From Candidatus Binataceae bacterium (lineage in GTDB: Bacteria > Desulfobacterota > Binatia > Binatales > Binataceae), in the NCBI GenBank assembly GCA_036495685.1, contig DASXMJ010000172.1, positions 42,781-106,780 of the forward strand: 64,000 nucleotides of DNA, read 5' to 3'. Below, in pieces: positions 55,348 to 64,000 of the stretch (positions are counted from its first letter, which is position 1; every line of letters starts with the position of its first letter). The notes below the pieces were generated by a model. The model saw only the letters and a list, made by a program, of their open reading frames with translations, had not been told where the DNA came from and did no database searches. Position numbers and translations under genes: made by a program.

Positions 55348-55588
55348 TTATGAGGTGCCGAGCCACGAGCGACCGGTGACCTCACGCGGTCTGGTGTCGG
55401 TTTTGACGATCGGTTCAAAGCGAGCATCTGCAGGTCGGTTCAGGCGGAGCGGGATTTTGTCTTCGACGACTCTCGTCCATTGGTCGAGTTGGCGCCAGGT
55501 CGGCCAAAACGACTCGAGAAGGCGCGTGACGCACACTTAACGCCCGTCGCGCCGGCGGACCATCCCGCGGCTCACCCCACAGAGAGGC
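55348..55588. other. Intergenic region between glnA terminator and polysaccharide deacetylase
   Basis: 241 bases; with the terminator and the glnA tail, 300 bases separate the two genes. I see no conserved frame. GACCGGTGACC-like short words exist but are not convincing sites. Confidence 0.5.
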
Positions 55589-56431
55589 TTAAGCGCTTAT
55601 CGGGTGAGCCTGCTTCCAAGCGCTGGCGACCGCCGACATCGTGCTGAACTCGACCCGGCGATGAGAGTGGATGTGATCAATTAGTCTTTCCAACATCAGT
55701 AAGCGGTGGCCGCGGCCGATGACCTGCGGATGCATGGTCAGGGTGTAGATGCCCTCGCCGAGCCGATCGTAGAGGTAATCGAAGTCGCCCGCCCAGATGT
55801 CGAAAACCGCGTTGGGCGAGGCCAGTCCCGGCTGGATGGAACCGCGGATAACGGTGTACTCGAAGGCGGGAAAATCATCCAGGCCCCAGGTAAACGGAAT
55901 CTCGAGTACGTTGACCGGTTTGCCGAACACGTAGGGGCCATCGTCCGGCGCCTGGTCACCCATTCGCATGTAATAGGGCGTGAAATCGTCACCCATCAGG
56001 CTGGAGTCGTACTCGAAGCCATGCTTCAGAAGCAGACGAACCATGTTTTCGCTAAGCCCGGCGCCGGGCGAACGAAATCCCACCGGTTTGAGGCCGGTCA
56101 TCCGCGACAACACTTCGTTGCCGTGAAGCAGAATCTGCTCTTCGTCTTCCGGGTTCTTGGGATGGGTATGTAGGTAGCCGTGGTTGCCAATCTCGTGGCC
56201 CTCGGCAACCAATCGTTCGATGATTTCAGGAAACGTCTCGGCGCTATGACCGGGAACGAACCAGGTCGACGGGATTTTCCAGTGCTTGAGTATCTCGATG
56301 AGGCGCAACGCGCCGACCCGGCCGAATTCCCCGCGCGAGATGGCACTCAGCGATCGCGCGCGAAAGCCGCCGATCCAGAGCGAGAGTGCATCGAAATCGA
56401 AGGTGAGGCAGACCGTGACTTTGGCTTCCAT
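55589..56431 (-). CDS. Polysaccharide-deacetylase-family protein (PuuE/CE4 type)
   Basis: A 280-residue CE4-fold protein. The first motif TFDFDALS supplies the metal Asp, and the second, HEIGNHGYLHTHP, supplies two His. GFRSPGAGLSENMV and LTMHPQVIGR complete the active site. No signal peptide is present, which fits the cytoplasmic PuuE/allantoinase-like branch more than peptidoglycan deacetylases. GGGAG precedes the ATG. It ends the minus-strand run below the M1 aminopeptidase, 26 bases away. Confidence 0.87.
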   Translation of the reverse strand: MEAKVTVCLTFDFDALSLWIGGFRARSLSAISRGEFGRVGALRLIEILKHWKIPSTWFVPGHSAETFPEIIERLVAEGHEIGNHGYLHTHPKNPEDEEQILLHGNEVLSRMTGLKPVGFRSPGAGLSENMVRLLLKHGFEYDSSLMGDDFTPYYMRMGDQAPDDGPYVFGKPVNVLEIPFTWGLDDFPAFEYTVIRGSIQPGLASPNAVFDIWAGDFDYLYDRLGEGIYTLTMHPQVIGRGHRLLMLERLIDHIHSHRRVEFSTMSAVASAWKQAHPISA

Positions 56432-56457
56432 CGGCGTCTCCCTGCCATAGCGGTTTC

Positions 56458-59049
56458 TCAGGCTTTGTTCTTGGCCAGTGCTTCCAGTTTTTCGAGGCGC
56501 TGCTGTAACTTCTTGTTCTCGTCGCGGAGCTTGTCCAAGTCCTCGCGCACCCGGGTGTCCTGCTCGGTACGGTTGCGGCCTTCGCTAATCGCGGCGACCG
56601 CGGCGCGTGCGCGCCGCTGGATTCTGCCATCGAGCTCGCGGTCGGCCAGCCGTCGCAACGGGGCTATCGCACGTGAATCGCCTATTTCCTCGAGCGCTCC
56701 GGGCAGCCGCATGCGAACCATGAATTCACGGTCGTCACTCAGCGGCATCAGGTAGTCAATGATCTCCTCGCGCCAAGCTTCGCGCTGCCGCGCTATTTTG
56801 GCTAGAGCGCCGAGAGCCGCGACTCGAGCGCGTGGAGGCTTCCCGTACGTGCTCCATTCCCGGCCGACCCCAAGCGCGCGTTCGTCGCGGCTCTCGGCGA
56901 TACCGCCGAGGGCGTGAGCGCGGATCACATCCAAATACGACGGGCGCTGAAGAGCGCGCTCCAGAATTCCACCCGCGCGACGGTCGCGGGTCTTGCCGAG
57001 CGCCAGTGCGGTTTCCGCCTCGACGAAATAACTCTCGTCCCCCTTCTCGAGCAGCGCGGCGAGTGCGGATGCGGCCCGCTCATTGTCGCGGAACTGCCCG
57101 AGTGCGCGAGCAACGGCGCGGCGCGTCTTGGGATGCTGACCGCCGAGACCCTCGATAAGTGCATCAAGTGCGGCGTCGGTGCGAACCTCCCCGAGCGCCG
57201 CGGCGGCGTCGGCCTGCACGCCCCAGAACTTGTCGCTCAGCAGGGCGTCCTTGAGCGCCGCCGTGGCCTGTGGGCTGCCTTCTTTACCCAGCTCGCGCGC
57301 AGCGGCCGCGCGTCCGATCCCCTCGGGCAGTTGCTTGAGCTCTAATTCCAGGGCCTCGCGCCCACGCTTGTGCTTGAGGGTCTTGGCGATGTCGAAGTCC
57401 GGATCGAGGCGAACCGACTTGGGCGCCTTATCGCATGGAAGATTGAACACCTGCTCGGTTTCGCGAATCTCGACCTGATGACGCGTCTCTTTGCCTTCCG
57501 AGTCCAGCAGCGCGAGCGCGGTGGTGAATCGAAATAGCGGAGTCGTCGCGGAGGTCTTCTGGGTTTGTTTAACCGTGATGCTGGCCAACTTGCGCTGGTC
57601 GTCGTACGAGCTCGCAACCTCGATCTCCGGATGGCCCTCCTTGTATACCCATTGGTCGAAGAACCATTCGAGGTTCCGCCCGGTCGACTCCTCGCAGGCG
57701 CGTTCCAGATCAGCGGTAACGACGTTGCCGCCGCGATGCCGGGTACAATAGACGTTCAAGGATTTGTAGAACAGGGTATCGCCCAGTTCCCGCCGCAACA
57801 TGTGCAAGACCAGCGATCCTTTTTCGTAAAGATGCCGGTCAAACAGCTCGATCGGCGCACGATAGCGGTTGCATACGATGGGGCGCCGATAGTCGTGCGA
57901 GTCTTCCGCGAGGTAGGCCTCGCGATCCTGCCGCAGGTTCCACGCGAACTCGTCGGCCCCCAGGTTTTCTTCGCACCATAACGCTTCGAAATAGGTGGCG
58001 AAGCCCTCGTTGAGCCAGGCGTGCGACCAATCACGGCAGGTGAGCAGGTCGCCCCACCATTGATGGGCCAGTTCGTGCGCGACCAGCGGATCGCTTTTGA
58101 AATCGAGATGCGCGCGCGCATCGTGCAGGGTGTCGGCGGTCTGGGTCGTCGCGGAGGTGTTTTCCATCCCACCGAAGATGAAATCGCTGACCGCGACCTG
58201 CGCGTACTTGCTGTAGGGGTAGGGAACGCCGATGATCCGCTCGAAGAATTGAATCATGCGCGGCGTATTGCCGAACGCGCGGCGCGCGTCATCCTCGCGC
58301 CCCGGATGCACGTAGTACAGGACGGGAGTGTTGCCCGCGCGATCCTCGATGGCGACGAATTCACCGGCGGCCAGGGTGATGAGATAGGTGGAATGCGGCA
58401 CGTCGTGACGCCAGTGAAACGTGCGGGTGCGCGCTGCCGGATTGTGCCTATTGCACAGTAGCGCGCCATTGGAAATCGCAGTGAAGTGGTCGGGAACGGT
58501 CGCAATGACTTCGCTGGTCGCGCGATCGTTTGGGTAGTCGTAGCACGGGAACCAATAGCGCGAATCTTCATCTTCGCCCTGGGTCCAGGCCTCGACGGGC
58601 TTGTCCGGGTAGGCGCTGTCGGGACCGACGAAATAGAGACCACGGCGGGGCGCTCCCGAGTACTCAATGGCCACCTCAACCTCGGCGCCCGCTTTGAGCG
58701 CGCGTGGCAGCGTCACCTGCACTTTCCCGTCCTGTGATTGGAAGGATGCCGACTCTCTGCCGACGCGCACCGAGCCGATCTCGAGTTCGGTCGCGTCGAA
58801 CTCGAGCGTCTTGAGCTCATCCACTATCGCAGTCAGGCGGTGAGTGGCGGTGCCGGCGATGCGCTTGCGCTCGAAGTCGAGTGCGACGTCCAGTTTGATG
58901 TGCAGAATGTCGACCGCGCGATCGCGCGGCCACTGCGGTTCAACATCGGATGGCTGAAACGGGCGGCGCCCGGCAACGAGATGTCCAGCGAACGCGTCGC
59001 GGTCTCCCAGCTGCTCGGCAACTTCGTCCAGGAATCGCGGCTTATACAT
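56458..59049 (-). CDS. M1 family aminopeptidase with C-terminal HEAT repeats and coiled coil
   Basis: An 863-residue zinc aminopeptidase. GGMENTSATT is the exopeptidase motif, HELAHQWWG near residue 325 is the HExxH zinc site and NEGFATYFEAL gives the third ligand. Residues about 1-470 are the peptidase core. About 590-830 consists of HEAT-like repeats (AATALKDALLSDKFWGVQAD), and the last 30 residues form a charged coiled coil (LRDENKKLQQRLEKLEALAK). The HEAT part is longer than in many bacterial M1 enzymes and may bind a partner. No signal peptide. Coupled to the deacetylase by position. Confidence 0.9.
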   Translation of the reverse strand: MYKPRFLDEVAEQLGDRDAFAGHLVAGRRPFQPSDVEPQWPRDRAVDILHIKLDVALDFERKRIAGTATHRLTAIVDELKTLEFDATELEIGSVRVGRESASFQSQDGKVQVTLPRALKAGAEVEVAIEYSGAPRRGLYFVGPDSAYPDKPVEAWTQGEDEDSRYWFPCYDYPNDRATSEVIATVPDHFTAISNGALLCNRHNPAARTRTFHWRHDVPHSTYLITLAAGEFVAIEDRAGNTPVLYYVHPGREDDARRAFGNTPRMIQFFERIIGVPYPYSKYAQVAVSDFIFGGMENTSATTQTADTLHDARAHLDFKSDPLVAHELAHQWWGDLLTCRDWSHAWLNEGFATYFEALWCEENLGADEFAWNLRQDREAYLAEDSHDYRRPIVCNRYRAPIELFDRHLYEKGSLVLHMLRRELGDTLFYKSLNVYCTRHRGGNVVTADLERACEESTGRNLEWFFDQWVYKEGHPEIEVASSYDDQRKLASITVKQTQKTSATTPLFRFTTALALLDSEGKETRHQVEIRETEQVFNLPCDKAPKSVRLDPDFDIAKTLKHKRGREALELELKQLPEGIGRAAAARELGKEGSPQATAALKDALLSDKFWGVQADAAAALGEVRTDAALDALIEGLGGQHPKTRRAVARALGQFRDNERAASALAALLEKGDESYFVEAETALALGKTRDRRAGGILERALQRPSYLDVIRAHALGGIAESRDERALGVGREWSTYGKPPRARVAALGALAKIARQREAWREEIIDYLMPLSDDREFMVRMRLPGALEEIGDSRAIAPLRRLADRELDGRIQRRARAAVAAISEGRNRTEQDTRVREDLDKLRDENKKLQQRLEKLEALAKNKA

Positions 59050-59115
59050 GACCGCGATCTTAACAAAGAAGCGAGGCGTGTGAGGACAGGCGCGAGCTTG
59101 TCCAGCAAAGAGCCC

Positions 59116-60699
59116 TCAGCATTCGATCACGATCGCTTCATTTGGCGCGAGACGAAACTTGCCCAGCGTTGTCTTGCCCGGGTCACGCCCGGGATCGCTG
59201 CTCAGCAGGATTCTCCCCGATGGGACTTCGATGTCGCGCGGCTCCTCGCTGAAGTTAAGCGCTGCCATCGCCCGGCTGGCGGGGGCTTCGCGAACGAACG
59301 CCAGACAGTTTTCGGGTGCCTGCTCGATTACGCGAATCGTCCCCACCCTCAGCGCCGGCGATGCCCTCCGAACCCGGATTGCGCGCCGGTAAAGGGACAG
59401 CATCGAACCGGGATCGTCTATCTGCCTAGCCACGTTGACTGCCGCGCAATCTCCAAGCGGCAGCCACGGGGTTTTGCTGCTCGTGAAGCCGCCTCCGGGC
59501 GCGTCCGACCATTGCATGGGAGTACGACATCCGTCGCGTCCCACCGGATCGCGCCATCGCTCCCGCGCGATCGAGACATTGGGCATTCCGATCTCCTCGC
59601 CGTAGTAGAGGAACGGGGTGCCGCGCAGCGCCAGCAACATTACTGCGGCCAGGCGTGCGCGCGCCGCGGTGCTGGTGCCATGCGCATGACGCGTGAGGTG
59701 TCGCGCAAAATCGTGGTTCGATAGCGTCCAGGTTGGCCACGAGTCCGCAGGGAGAATGCGTTCGATTTCCTCGACTTGGGCGCGAAAGCGCGCGGCCTCC
59801 CAGGGACAGAACAGGAAACGAAAATTGAATGCCTGCTGGAGCTCATCGGGACGCAAGTAAAGCGCCAGCGACTGATTGCTGTGCGGCCACACTTCGCCAA
59901 CCATGATTCGAGCGTCGTATTCATCGATGACCCGGCGGAATCCCCGGATGATCTCGTGCACCTCGGGCTGGTCGAAGTCATAGAGATGCTTCTGCTTGAA
60001 GCTGACGTCGTTTTGTGAACCCCGCTCAACCTTGTCGAGCGCTGGGTTGTCGCGAAACATTGCGTCCTTGATCAGCCCGTGCATCACATCGACCCGGTAC
60101 CCCGCGGCGCCGCGGTCGAGCCAGAAGCGGATCACCTCGTGCATCGCGGCCACGACCTCCGGATTGCGGAAGTTGAGGTCGGGCTGTGCTGCGAGGAACA
60201 GGTGCAGGTACCATTCCCGGGTCGCCTCGTCCCATTTCCAGGCCGGGCCGCCGAAGATGCTGACCCAGTTGTTCGGCGTGCGCTCCGGGGTTCCCGGCTT
60301 CCAGATGTACCAGTTGCGCTTGGGGTGGTTGCGCACGGAGCGCGATTCGCGAAACCAGCGATGCTGATCGGAGGTGTGATTGGGGACCAGGTCGAGGATT
60401 ATCCGGATGCCCCGGCGGCCCGCCTCGCGAATCAATCGTTCAAACGCGCCGAGGTCGCCCAGCTCGGGATGGATACCGCAGTAGTCGCTGACATCGTAGC
60501 CCCAATCTTGGAGCGGCGAGGGATTGATGGGGGTGAGCCAAATCGCATCGATACCCAACGATCGATCGCTGCCATCATTCAGGTAGTCCAGGTGCGCGGT
60601 GATGCCGTCGAGGTCGCCGATGCCATCACCGTTGGAATCGGCAAAACTACGTGCGTAGATCTGATAGAAAACCGCGCTGCGCCACCATTCAGAAGACAT
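59116..60699 (-). CDS. GH13 alpha-glucosidase / alpha-amylase family glycosidase
   Basis: A 527-residue GH13 hydrolase. It starts WWRSAVFYQIYARSFADSNGDG, with DLVPNHTS, the nucleophile segment GYRVDVMH, the acid/base VGEVW and the SNHDFARHL motif. The calcium-free oligo-1,6-glucosidase or alpha-glucosidase layout is most likely; no signal peptide, so a cytoplasmic maltooligosaccharide enzyme. Length is normal. No glycogen gene lies near. Confidence 0.9.
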   Translation of the reverse strand: MSSEWWRSAVFYQIYARSFADSNGDGIGDLDGITAHLDYLNDGSDRSLGIDAIWLTPINPSPLQDWGYDVSDYCGIHPELGDLGAFERLIREAGRRGIRIILDLVPNHTSDQHRWFRESRSVRNHPKRNWYIWKPGTPERTPNNWVSIFGGPAWKWDEATREWYLHLFLAAQPDLNFRNPEVVAAMHEVIRFWLDRGAAGYRVDVMHGLIKDAMFRDNPALDKVERGSQNDVSFKQKHLYDFDQPEVHEIIRGFRRVIDEYDARIMVGEVWPHSNQSLALYLRPDELQQAFNFRFLFCPWEAARFRAQVEEIERILPADSWPTWTLSNHDFARHLTRHAHGTSTAARARLAAVMLLALRGTPFLYYGEEIGMPNVSIARERWRDPVGRDGCRTPMQWSDAPGGGFTSSKTPWLPLGDCAAVNVARQIDDPGSMLSLYRRAIRVRRASPALRVGTIRVIEQAPENCLAFVREAPASRAMAALNFSEEPRDIEVPSGRILLSSDPGRDPGKTTLGKFRLAPNEAIVIEC

Positions 60700-60814
60700 T
60701 TGTCTTGGACGTAACCTTTCGCTTTAGGGGATTGGCTCCGGAATGATGCAAGAGAGCGCCTGTCATCTGTGGTGGCGTTGATCGCCGGAAGCTCACTTCT
60801 TTAGCACAGGTGTT

Positions 60815-61054
60815 CTAGAAGCCGAGCTCCTTTAGGGCCTCGCGCGCTTCGACCGCGTCCTCGGCGCGGACCATCAGGCGCACCGTGATCGCAGCCGTTG
60901 ACCCAAGCATTTGCGATGCGCTGGCATCGAAGACGAAACATTCCATCCCGGAGCTTTCCAGCAGATCGCGCGCCATCCCAACTTCGACCGCGTCGATGCT
61001 GTTGAATACCTCTTCGAGCTCGTCCGGCGAAGGCGGGGAATCGTTGGGAGTCAT
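60815..61054 (-). CDS. DUF2007 domain protein
   Basis: A 79-residue acidic protein with the DUF2007 motif, putative signal transducing (EEVFNSIDAVEVGMARDLLESSGM, then FVFDASASQMLG). The family has an alpha-beta sandwich of unknown role. It lies 180 bases upstream of dedA on the opposite side in map order, same strand. Function not assigned. Confidence 0.75.
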   Translation of the reverse strand: MTPNDSPPSPDELEEVFNSIDAVEVGMARDLLESSGMECFVFDASASQMLGSTAAITVRLMVRAEDAVEAREALKELGF

Positions 61055-61234
61055 TTTAAAGCTCCTACGAGGTCTCTTCGATCATCAGGAGGGAAGCGCT
61101 CTGGCAGAGCGTCTGGCCCTCACGCAAGTTCAACTTCTGCCCGACCGAAACCGACTCCCGCACGCGCAAGTTCGTCCGAGCACCGAACCGGCAAGAAAAC
61201 GGTTCCCTGCCGAAAGGAGCGCCTACTCGGTCAG

Positions 61235-61879
61235 CTAGTCGCTGGCCGCGTCGCGTGCGGGCGCACTCATGATGCTCCTTACCCGATTGTAGACCACAAG
61301 AGCGACGCCCGCGACGATCACTATCCCGATAACCGCGTCGAACTGGTGGAAATACGGCGCGAGCGACTCCCAATGCTGGCCGAGCTTCATCCCGGCATAC
61401 GCGAGAAGGAGGCACCACAGGTACGAGCCCGCCAGCGTGTACACGCTGAAGGGAATGAGGCGCATGCGTGACACGCCGGCCGGAAATGCGATGAAGGTTC
61501 GCACGACCGGCAGCAGGCGGCTGATGAACACCGCCGGTTTACCCCAGCGAGCGAAGAACCAATCGGCTAGTTCGATTTCGTGAGGCGCTATCAGGACCCA
61601 TCGTCCGTATCGCAGGAGGAACCAGCGCCCGCCGCTCGCGCCGAAATAGTAGGCGACATACGAACCGAGCAGGCATCCAATTGCTCCTGCTACCGCGACC
61701 ATTTGTAGGTCGAACCGTCCGGTATGAACCAGGTAGCCGGAGAACGGCATGATGATCTCGGATGGCAGCGGAATGCAGGCACTCTCGATCGCCATCATGA
61801 GGATGATGCCGCCGTAACCAAGCGACGAAATGGTGGTGATGATGAACGCTGATACTGCTGAAAAAATCCTCGCACTCAT
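61235..61879 (-). CDS. DedA family membrane protein
   Basis: A 214-residue DedA/SNARE-associated-like protein with about five helices. It has MAIESACIPLPSEIIMPFSGYLV, the E...P.PSE signature, FFARWGKPAVFISRLLPVVRTFIAFPAG, with the conserved R of family transporters. DedA proteins flip undecaprenyl phosphate or phospholipids across the membrane. ATG at 61879 chosen; 17 earlier residues in frame are not family-like. No clear Shine-Dalgarno. Confidence 0.88.
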   Translation of the reverse strand: MSARIFSAVSAFIITTISSLGYGGIILMMAIESACIPLPSEIIMPFSGYLVHTGRFDLQMVAVAGAIGCLLGSYVAYYFGASGGRWFLLRYGRWVLIAPHEIELADWFFARWGKPAVFISRLLPVVRTFIAFPAGVSRMRLIPFSVYTLAGSYLWCLLLAYAGMKLGQHWESLAPYFHQFDAVIGIVIVAGVALVVYNRVRSIMSAPARDAASD

Positions 61880-62151
61880 TGTTGGGTCAGGGCCACAACC
61901 GCGGCTTCGCCATTCGCACCCGTGCGGCACGCCTCATTTCGGAGATCGCCAGCGTCGCGCCGCCTTCGAAAAAAAGTGTCGGACCAAGTGGCAGGACGCG
62001 GTCCGAGCCTGCCATGGGACGCGCGGCAAAGCGAGACGTTCGCGATTGCTCCAACGCGCGCGATTGACGTAGACTGCTCACTGGCATTACTGCATATATG
62101 TTGACGGGCCGTGGACCGATGGGACGGCCGCAGAACTCTGGGTGGAAGGCG

Positions 62152-63483
62152 ATGGCAAAGAACAGTCTCAGCATAGTCGACAACCGGACCGGCAAGAGCT
62201 ACGAAATTCCAGTCGAAGAGGGCGGCGTGATTCGGGCCGCCGCGCTGCGCGCAATTAAGACATCGCCCGACGATTTCGGGCTGATGTCCTACGACCCGGC
62301 GTTCGTCAACACCGCATCGTGCCGCAGCCGCATCACCTTCATCGATGGCGACAAAGGTATCCTGCGCTATCGTGGCTACCCGATCGAAGAACTGGCAGAG
62401 AAGAGCAACTACCTCGAGACCGCATATCTGATCGTCAAGGGCGAGCTCCCCGACACCGCGCATTACTCGCGATGGGAAAACAATATCAAGATTCACACGA
62501 TGGTCCACGAGAGTATCAAGCAGTTCATGGAGGGTTATCGCTACGACGCGCACCCGATGGGAATGCTGCTCGGGACTGTGGGCGCACTCTCAACCTTCTA
62601 CCCGGACGCCGCGAACATTCACGACCTCGAGTCGCGTCGCCTGCAGACTCGCCGGCTAATCGGCAAGATGCCCACGCTAGCGGCGTTCGCCTATCGGCAT
62701 ACGCGGGGTCTCCCCTATGTGTATCCTGACAACGAACTCAGCTACACGGGCAACTTTCTGTCAATGCTGTTCAAGATGACGGAACTGAAGTACAAGCCCG
62801 ATCCGATTTTGGAGCGCGCACTCGACGTTCTGTTTATCCTGCACGCGGACCACGAGCAGAACTGTTCGGCCAACGCGATGCGGGCGGTGGGGAGCTCACA
62901 ACCCGATCCCTACGCGGCGGCGGCCGCCGCCGTGGCGGCTCTATATGGACCGCTGCACGGCGGAGCCAACGAACAGGCTATCCGCGGCCTGATGGAAATC
63001 GGCTCCGTGCAGAACATTCCGGACATGATAAAGCGCGTGAAAAACCGCGAGCGCCGCCTGATGGGCTTTGGACATCGGGTGTACAAGAACTACGACCCGC
63101 GGGCCAAGATCCTCAAACAGCTGGCCTACGAGGTGTTCGAAGTTACCGGCAAGAACCCGCTTATCGACATCGCGGTCGAACTGGAGCATATCGCCCTCGA
63201 AGACGACTACTTTGTTAACCACAAGCTCTATCCGAACGTCGATTTCTACTCGGGGATCATCTACCAGGCGATGGGATTCCCCATGACGATGTTCCCGGTA
63301 CTGTTCGCAATCCCGCGGACCGCCGGGTGGATGGCGCAATGGGCGGAGATGGTACGCGACCCCGAGCAAGCCATCGCCCGGCCCCGGCAGGTTTATGGCG
63401 GCGAGCAGCTGCGCCATTACACTCCAATCGAGAAAAGACCCAAGCCAACACAACGTGAAGATGCGGTTAGTGAGGCAATCTGA
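62152..63483 (+). CDS. gltA: Citrate synthase
   Basis: Citrate synthase condenses oxaloacetate and acetyl-CoA. The 443-residue protein has FIDGDKGILRYRGYPIEELA, HADHEQNCSANAMR (catalytic His), LYGPLHGGANEQAIRGL and the GFGHRVYKNYDPRAKIL segment with catalytic Asp/Arg. I chose ATG at 62152, next to GGAAGG; an ATG at 62098 in frame would add 18 residues not typical of the family. Length fits the GltA (type II) form, regulated by NADH in many Gram-negatives. The gene stands alone. Confidence 0.95.
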   Translation: MAKNSLSIVDNRTGKSYEIPVEEGGVIRAAALRAIKTSPDDFGLMSYDPAFVNTASCRSRITFIDGDKGILRYRGYPIEELAEKSNYLETAYLIVKGELPDTAHYSRWENNIKIHTMVHESIKQFMEGYRYDAHPMGMLLGTVGALSTFYPDAANIHDLESRRLQTRRLIGKMPTLAAFAYRHTRGLPYVYPDNELSYTGNFLSMLFKMTELKYKPDPILERALDVLFILHADHEQNCSANAMRAVGSSQPDPYAAAAAAVAALYGPLHGGANEQAIRGLMEIGSVQNIPDMIKRVKNRERRLMGFGHRVYKNYDPRAKILKQLAYEVFEVTGKNPLIDIAVELEHIALEDDYFVNHKLYPNVDFYSGIIYQAMGFPMTMFPVLFAIPRTAGWMAQWAEMVRDPEQAIARPRQVYGGEQLRHYTPIEKRPKPTQREDAVSEAI

Positions 63484-63744
63484 GCTAAAAACTGCTGGCC
63501 AGCATTCTTTTGCTTATTTACTTGGGCTAAATTTCTTCATATTCCTTGCCTATTCAAAGTTGGCGGAAGTTGCGAGAGTTTGCTAAGCTGAGCTTGAGAA
63601 GTTGGGCCTGCGCGCTAGTTGAGTTCAAATTCCGCTAAGCGGACCTGAGAGGGTCGGGTAGGTCACGCCTTCTCTGACCATCGAGGTGGCTGAGGCGTAT
63701 TTGGCGCGTGAGTCGCCGAAAACTCGCTGCCACAAGGTGTGCAC

Positions 63745-64000
63745 ATGAGTGCCAGAGCCGAAAGCGAAATTCCCATTCGATATCTCTCAGTTGACGAGAT
63801 GATGCTCAAGGTTGCGGAGATGCGTGCGGCGCGGGTTGTACCCGAGGTGCGGCTGCCGGCCGCTCAGCCCGCACAGCGGGAGTCAGTCGAGCCGCTCCCC
63901 GAACTTGAGTTTCCCGATTACATCAGCCATTGCGAGGCCTGGTCCGCTGCTCCGACCCCTGTGGAGGCCGATGAGCTGGCCAAGTCTACCCCTAGGGGAC
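63745..64000 (+). CDS. Unidentified protein, N-terminal part running off the window
   Basis: An ATG at 63745, five bases after AAGGTG, opens a frame of 85 codons without stop to the right edge. It starts MSARAESEIPIRYLSVDEM and is rich in Ala, Pro and Glu, with no signal peptide, membrane helix or named motif. Strong third-position G+C agrees with a coding frame. 261 bases separate it from citrate synthase. Confidence 0.5.
   Translation, partial: MSARAESEIPIRYLSVDEMMLKVAEMRAARVVPEVRLPAAQPAQRESVEPLPELEFPDYISHCEAWSAAPTPVEADELAKSTPRG

Noticed and set aside
63490..63520. GCTGGCCAGC palindrome after citrate synthase as terminator
   Set aside because: It is symmetrical with no loop, so a hairpin would be weak, and the following T-run is broken.

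Overview
The window is a GC-rich, gene-dense bacterial chromosome segment with about 62 protein-coding genes. Both ends cut through an open frame. I found no rRNA, tRNA, CRISPR array, insertion sequence or prophage. A BBP2-type outer-membrane barrel, several lipoproteins, a Kdo/WaaP-like kinase and a Cu-Zn superoxide dismutase with a signal peptide point to a diderm. Flavin-dependent LLM-type oxidoreductase, SDR, MBL and acyl-CoA dehydrogenase genes sit beside a bacterial deoxyhypusine-synthase-like gene and an NtrC/PspA locus. That mix suggests an uncultured soil or sediment lineage of the former Deltaproteobacteria, such as Binatota. The lineage is an inference from gene content, not a placement.

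Layout. 1-10.5 kb, minus strand: ruvX, mltG, a glycine/asparagine/glutamine-rich membrane protein, a MoxR ATPase, a DUF58 protein and two large membrane VWA proteins, then a NUDIX hydrolase and a cut gene. 10.5-17.3 kb, mostly plus strand: M23 peptidase, GDPD phosphodiesterase, LLM oxidoreductase, sodC, a Kdo/WaaP-like kinase, a VIT-family transporter, a Rieske ferredoxin on the minus strand and DoxX. 17.4-27.3 kb, minus strand: argJ, secA, then the tight run GT2 - unknown - SPL-like radical SAM - murI, then engB, DUF309, SRPBCC and PEBP proteins. 27.5-32.8 kb: small regulators (excisionase-type HTH, TetR), DUF2141, a divergent SDR/MBL pair, and a TauE/DUF1634 exporter pair.

33.4-39.1 kb is the most unusual region. 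A membrane histidine kinase overlaps an NtrC-type sigma-54 activator. They are followed on the same strand by an isoprenylcysteine-methyltransferase-like membrane enzyme, PspA and three small envelope proteins. Two of these three are paralogues built from GGPLxV-type six-residue repeats, and between them lies a cysteine-containing lipoprotein. A candidate -24/-12 promoter precedes the kinase. I read this as a candidate envelope-stress module in which a sensor and sigma-54 activator control PspA and a bactofilin-like beta-solenoid layer. No function for the repeat proteins can be asserted from sequence alone.

39.2-50.8 kb is mixed: GNAT acetyltransferase and XRE-cupin regulator divergent around a palindrome, cinA, pgpA, a cytidylate-kinase-like/BON fusion, a deoxyhypusine-synthase-like enzyme, a CysQ-type phosphatase, two MFS transporters, an XRE regulator behind an AT-rich repeat-bearing upstream region, a FxLYD-like protein and an acyl-CoA dehydrogenase. 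51-64 kb: a BBP2 porin, a DUF1646 transporter, glnA with a strong terminator, a polysaccharide deacetylase next to an M1 aminopeptidase with HEAT repeats, a GH13 glucosidase, DUF2007, DedA, citrate synthase and an open frame leaving the window.
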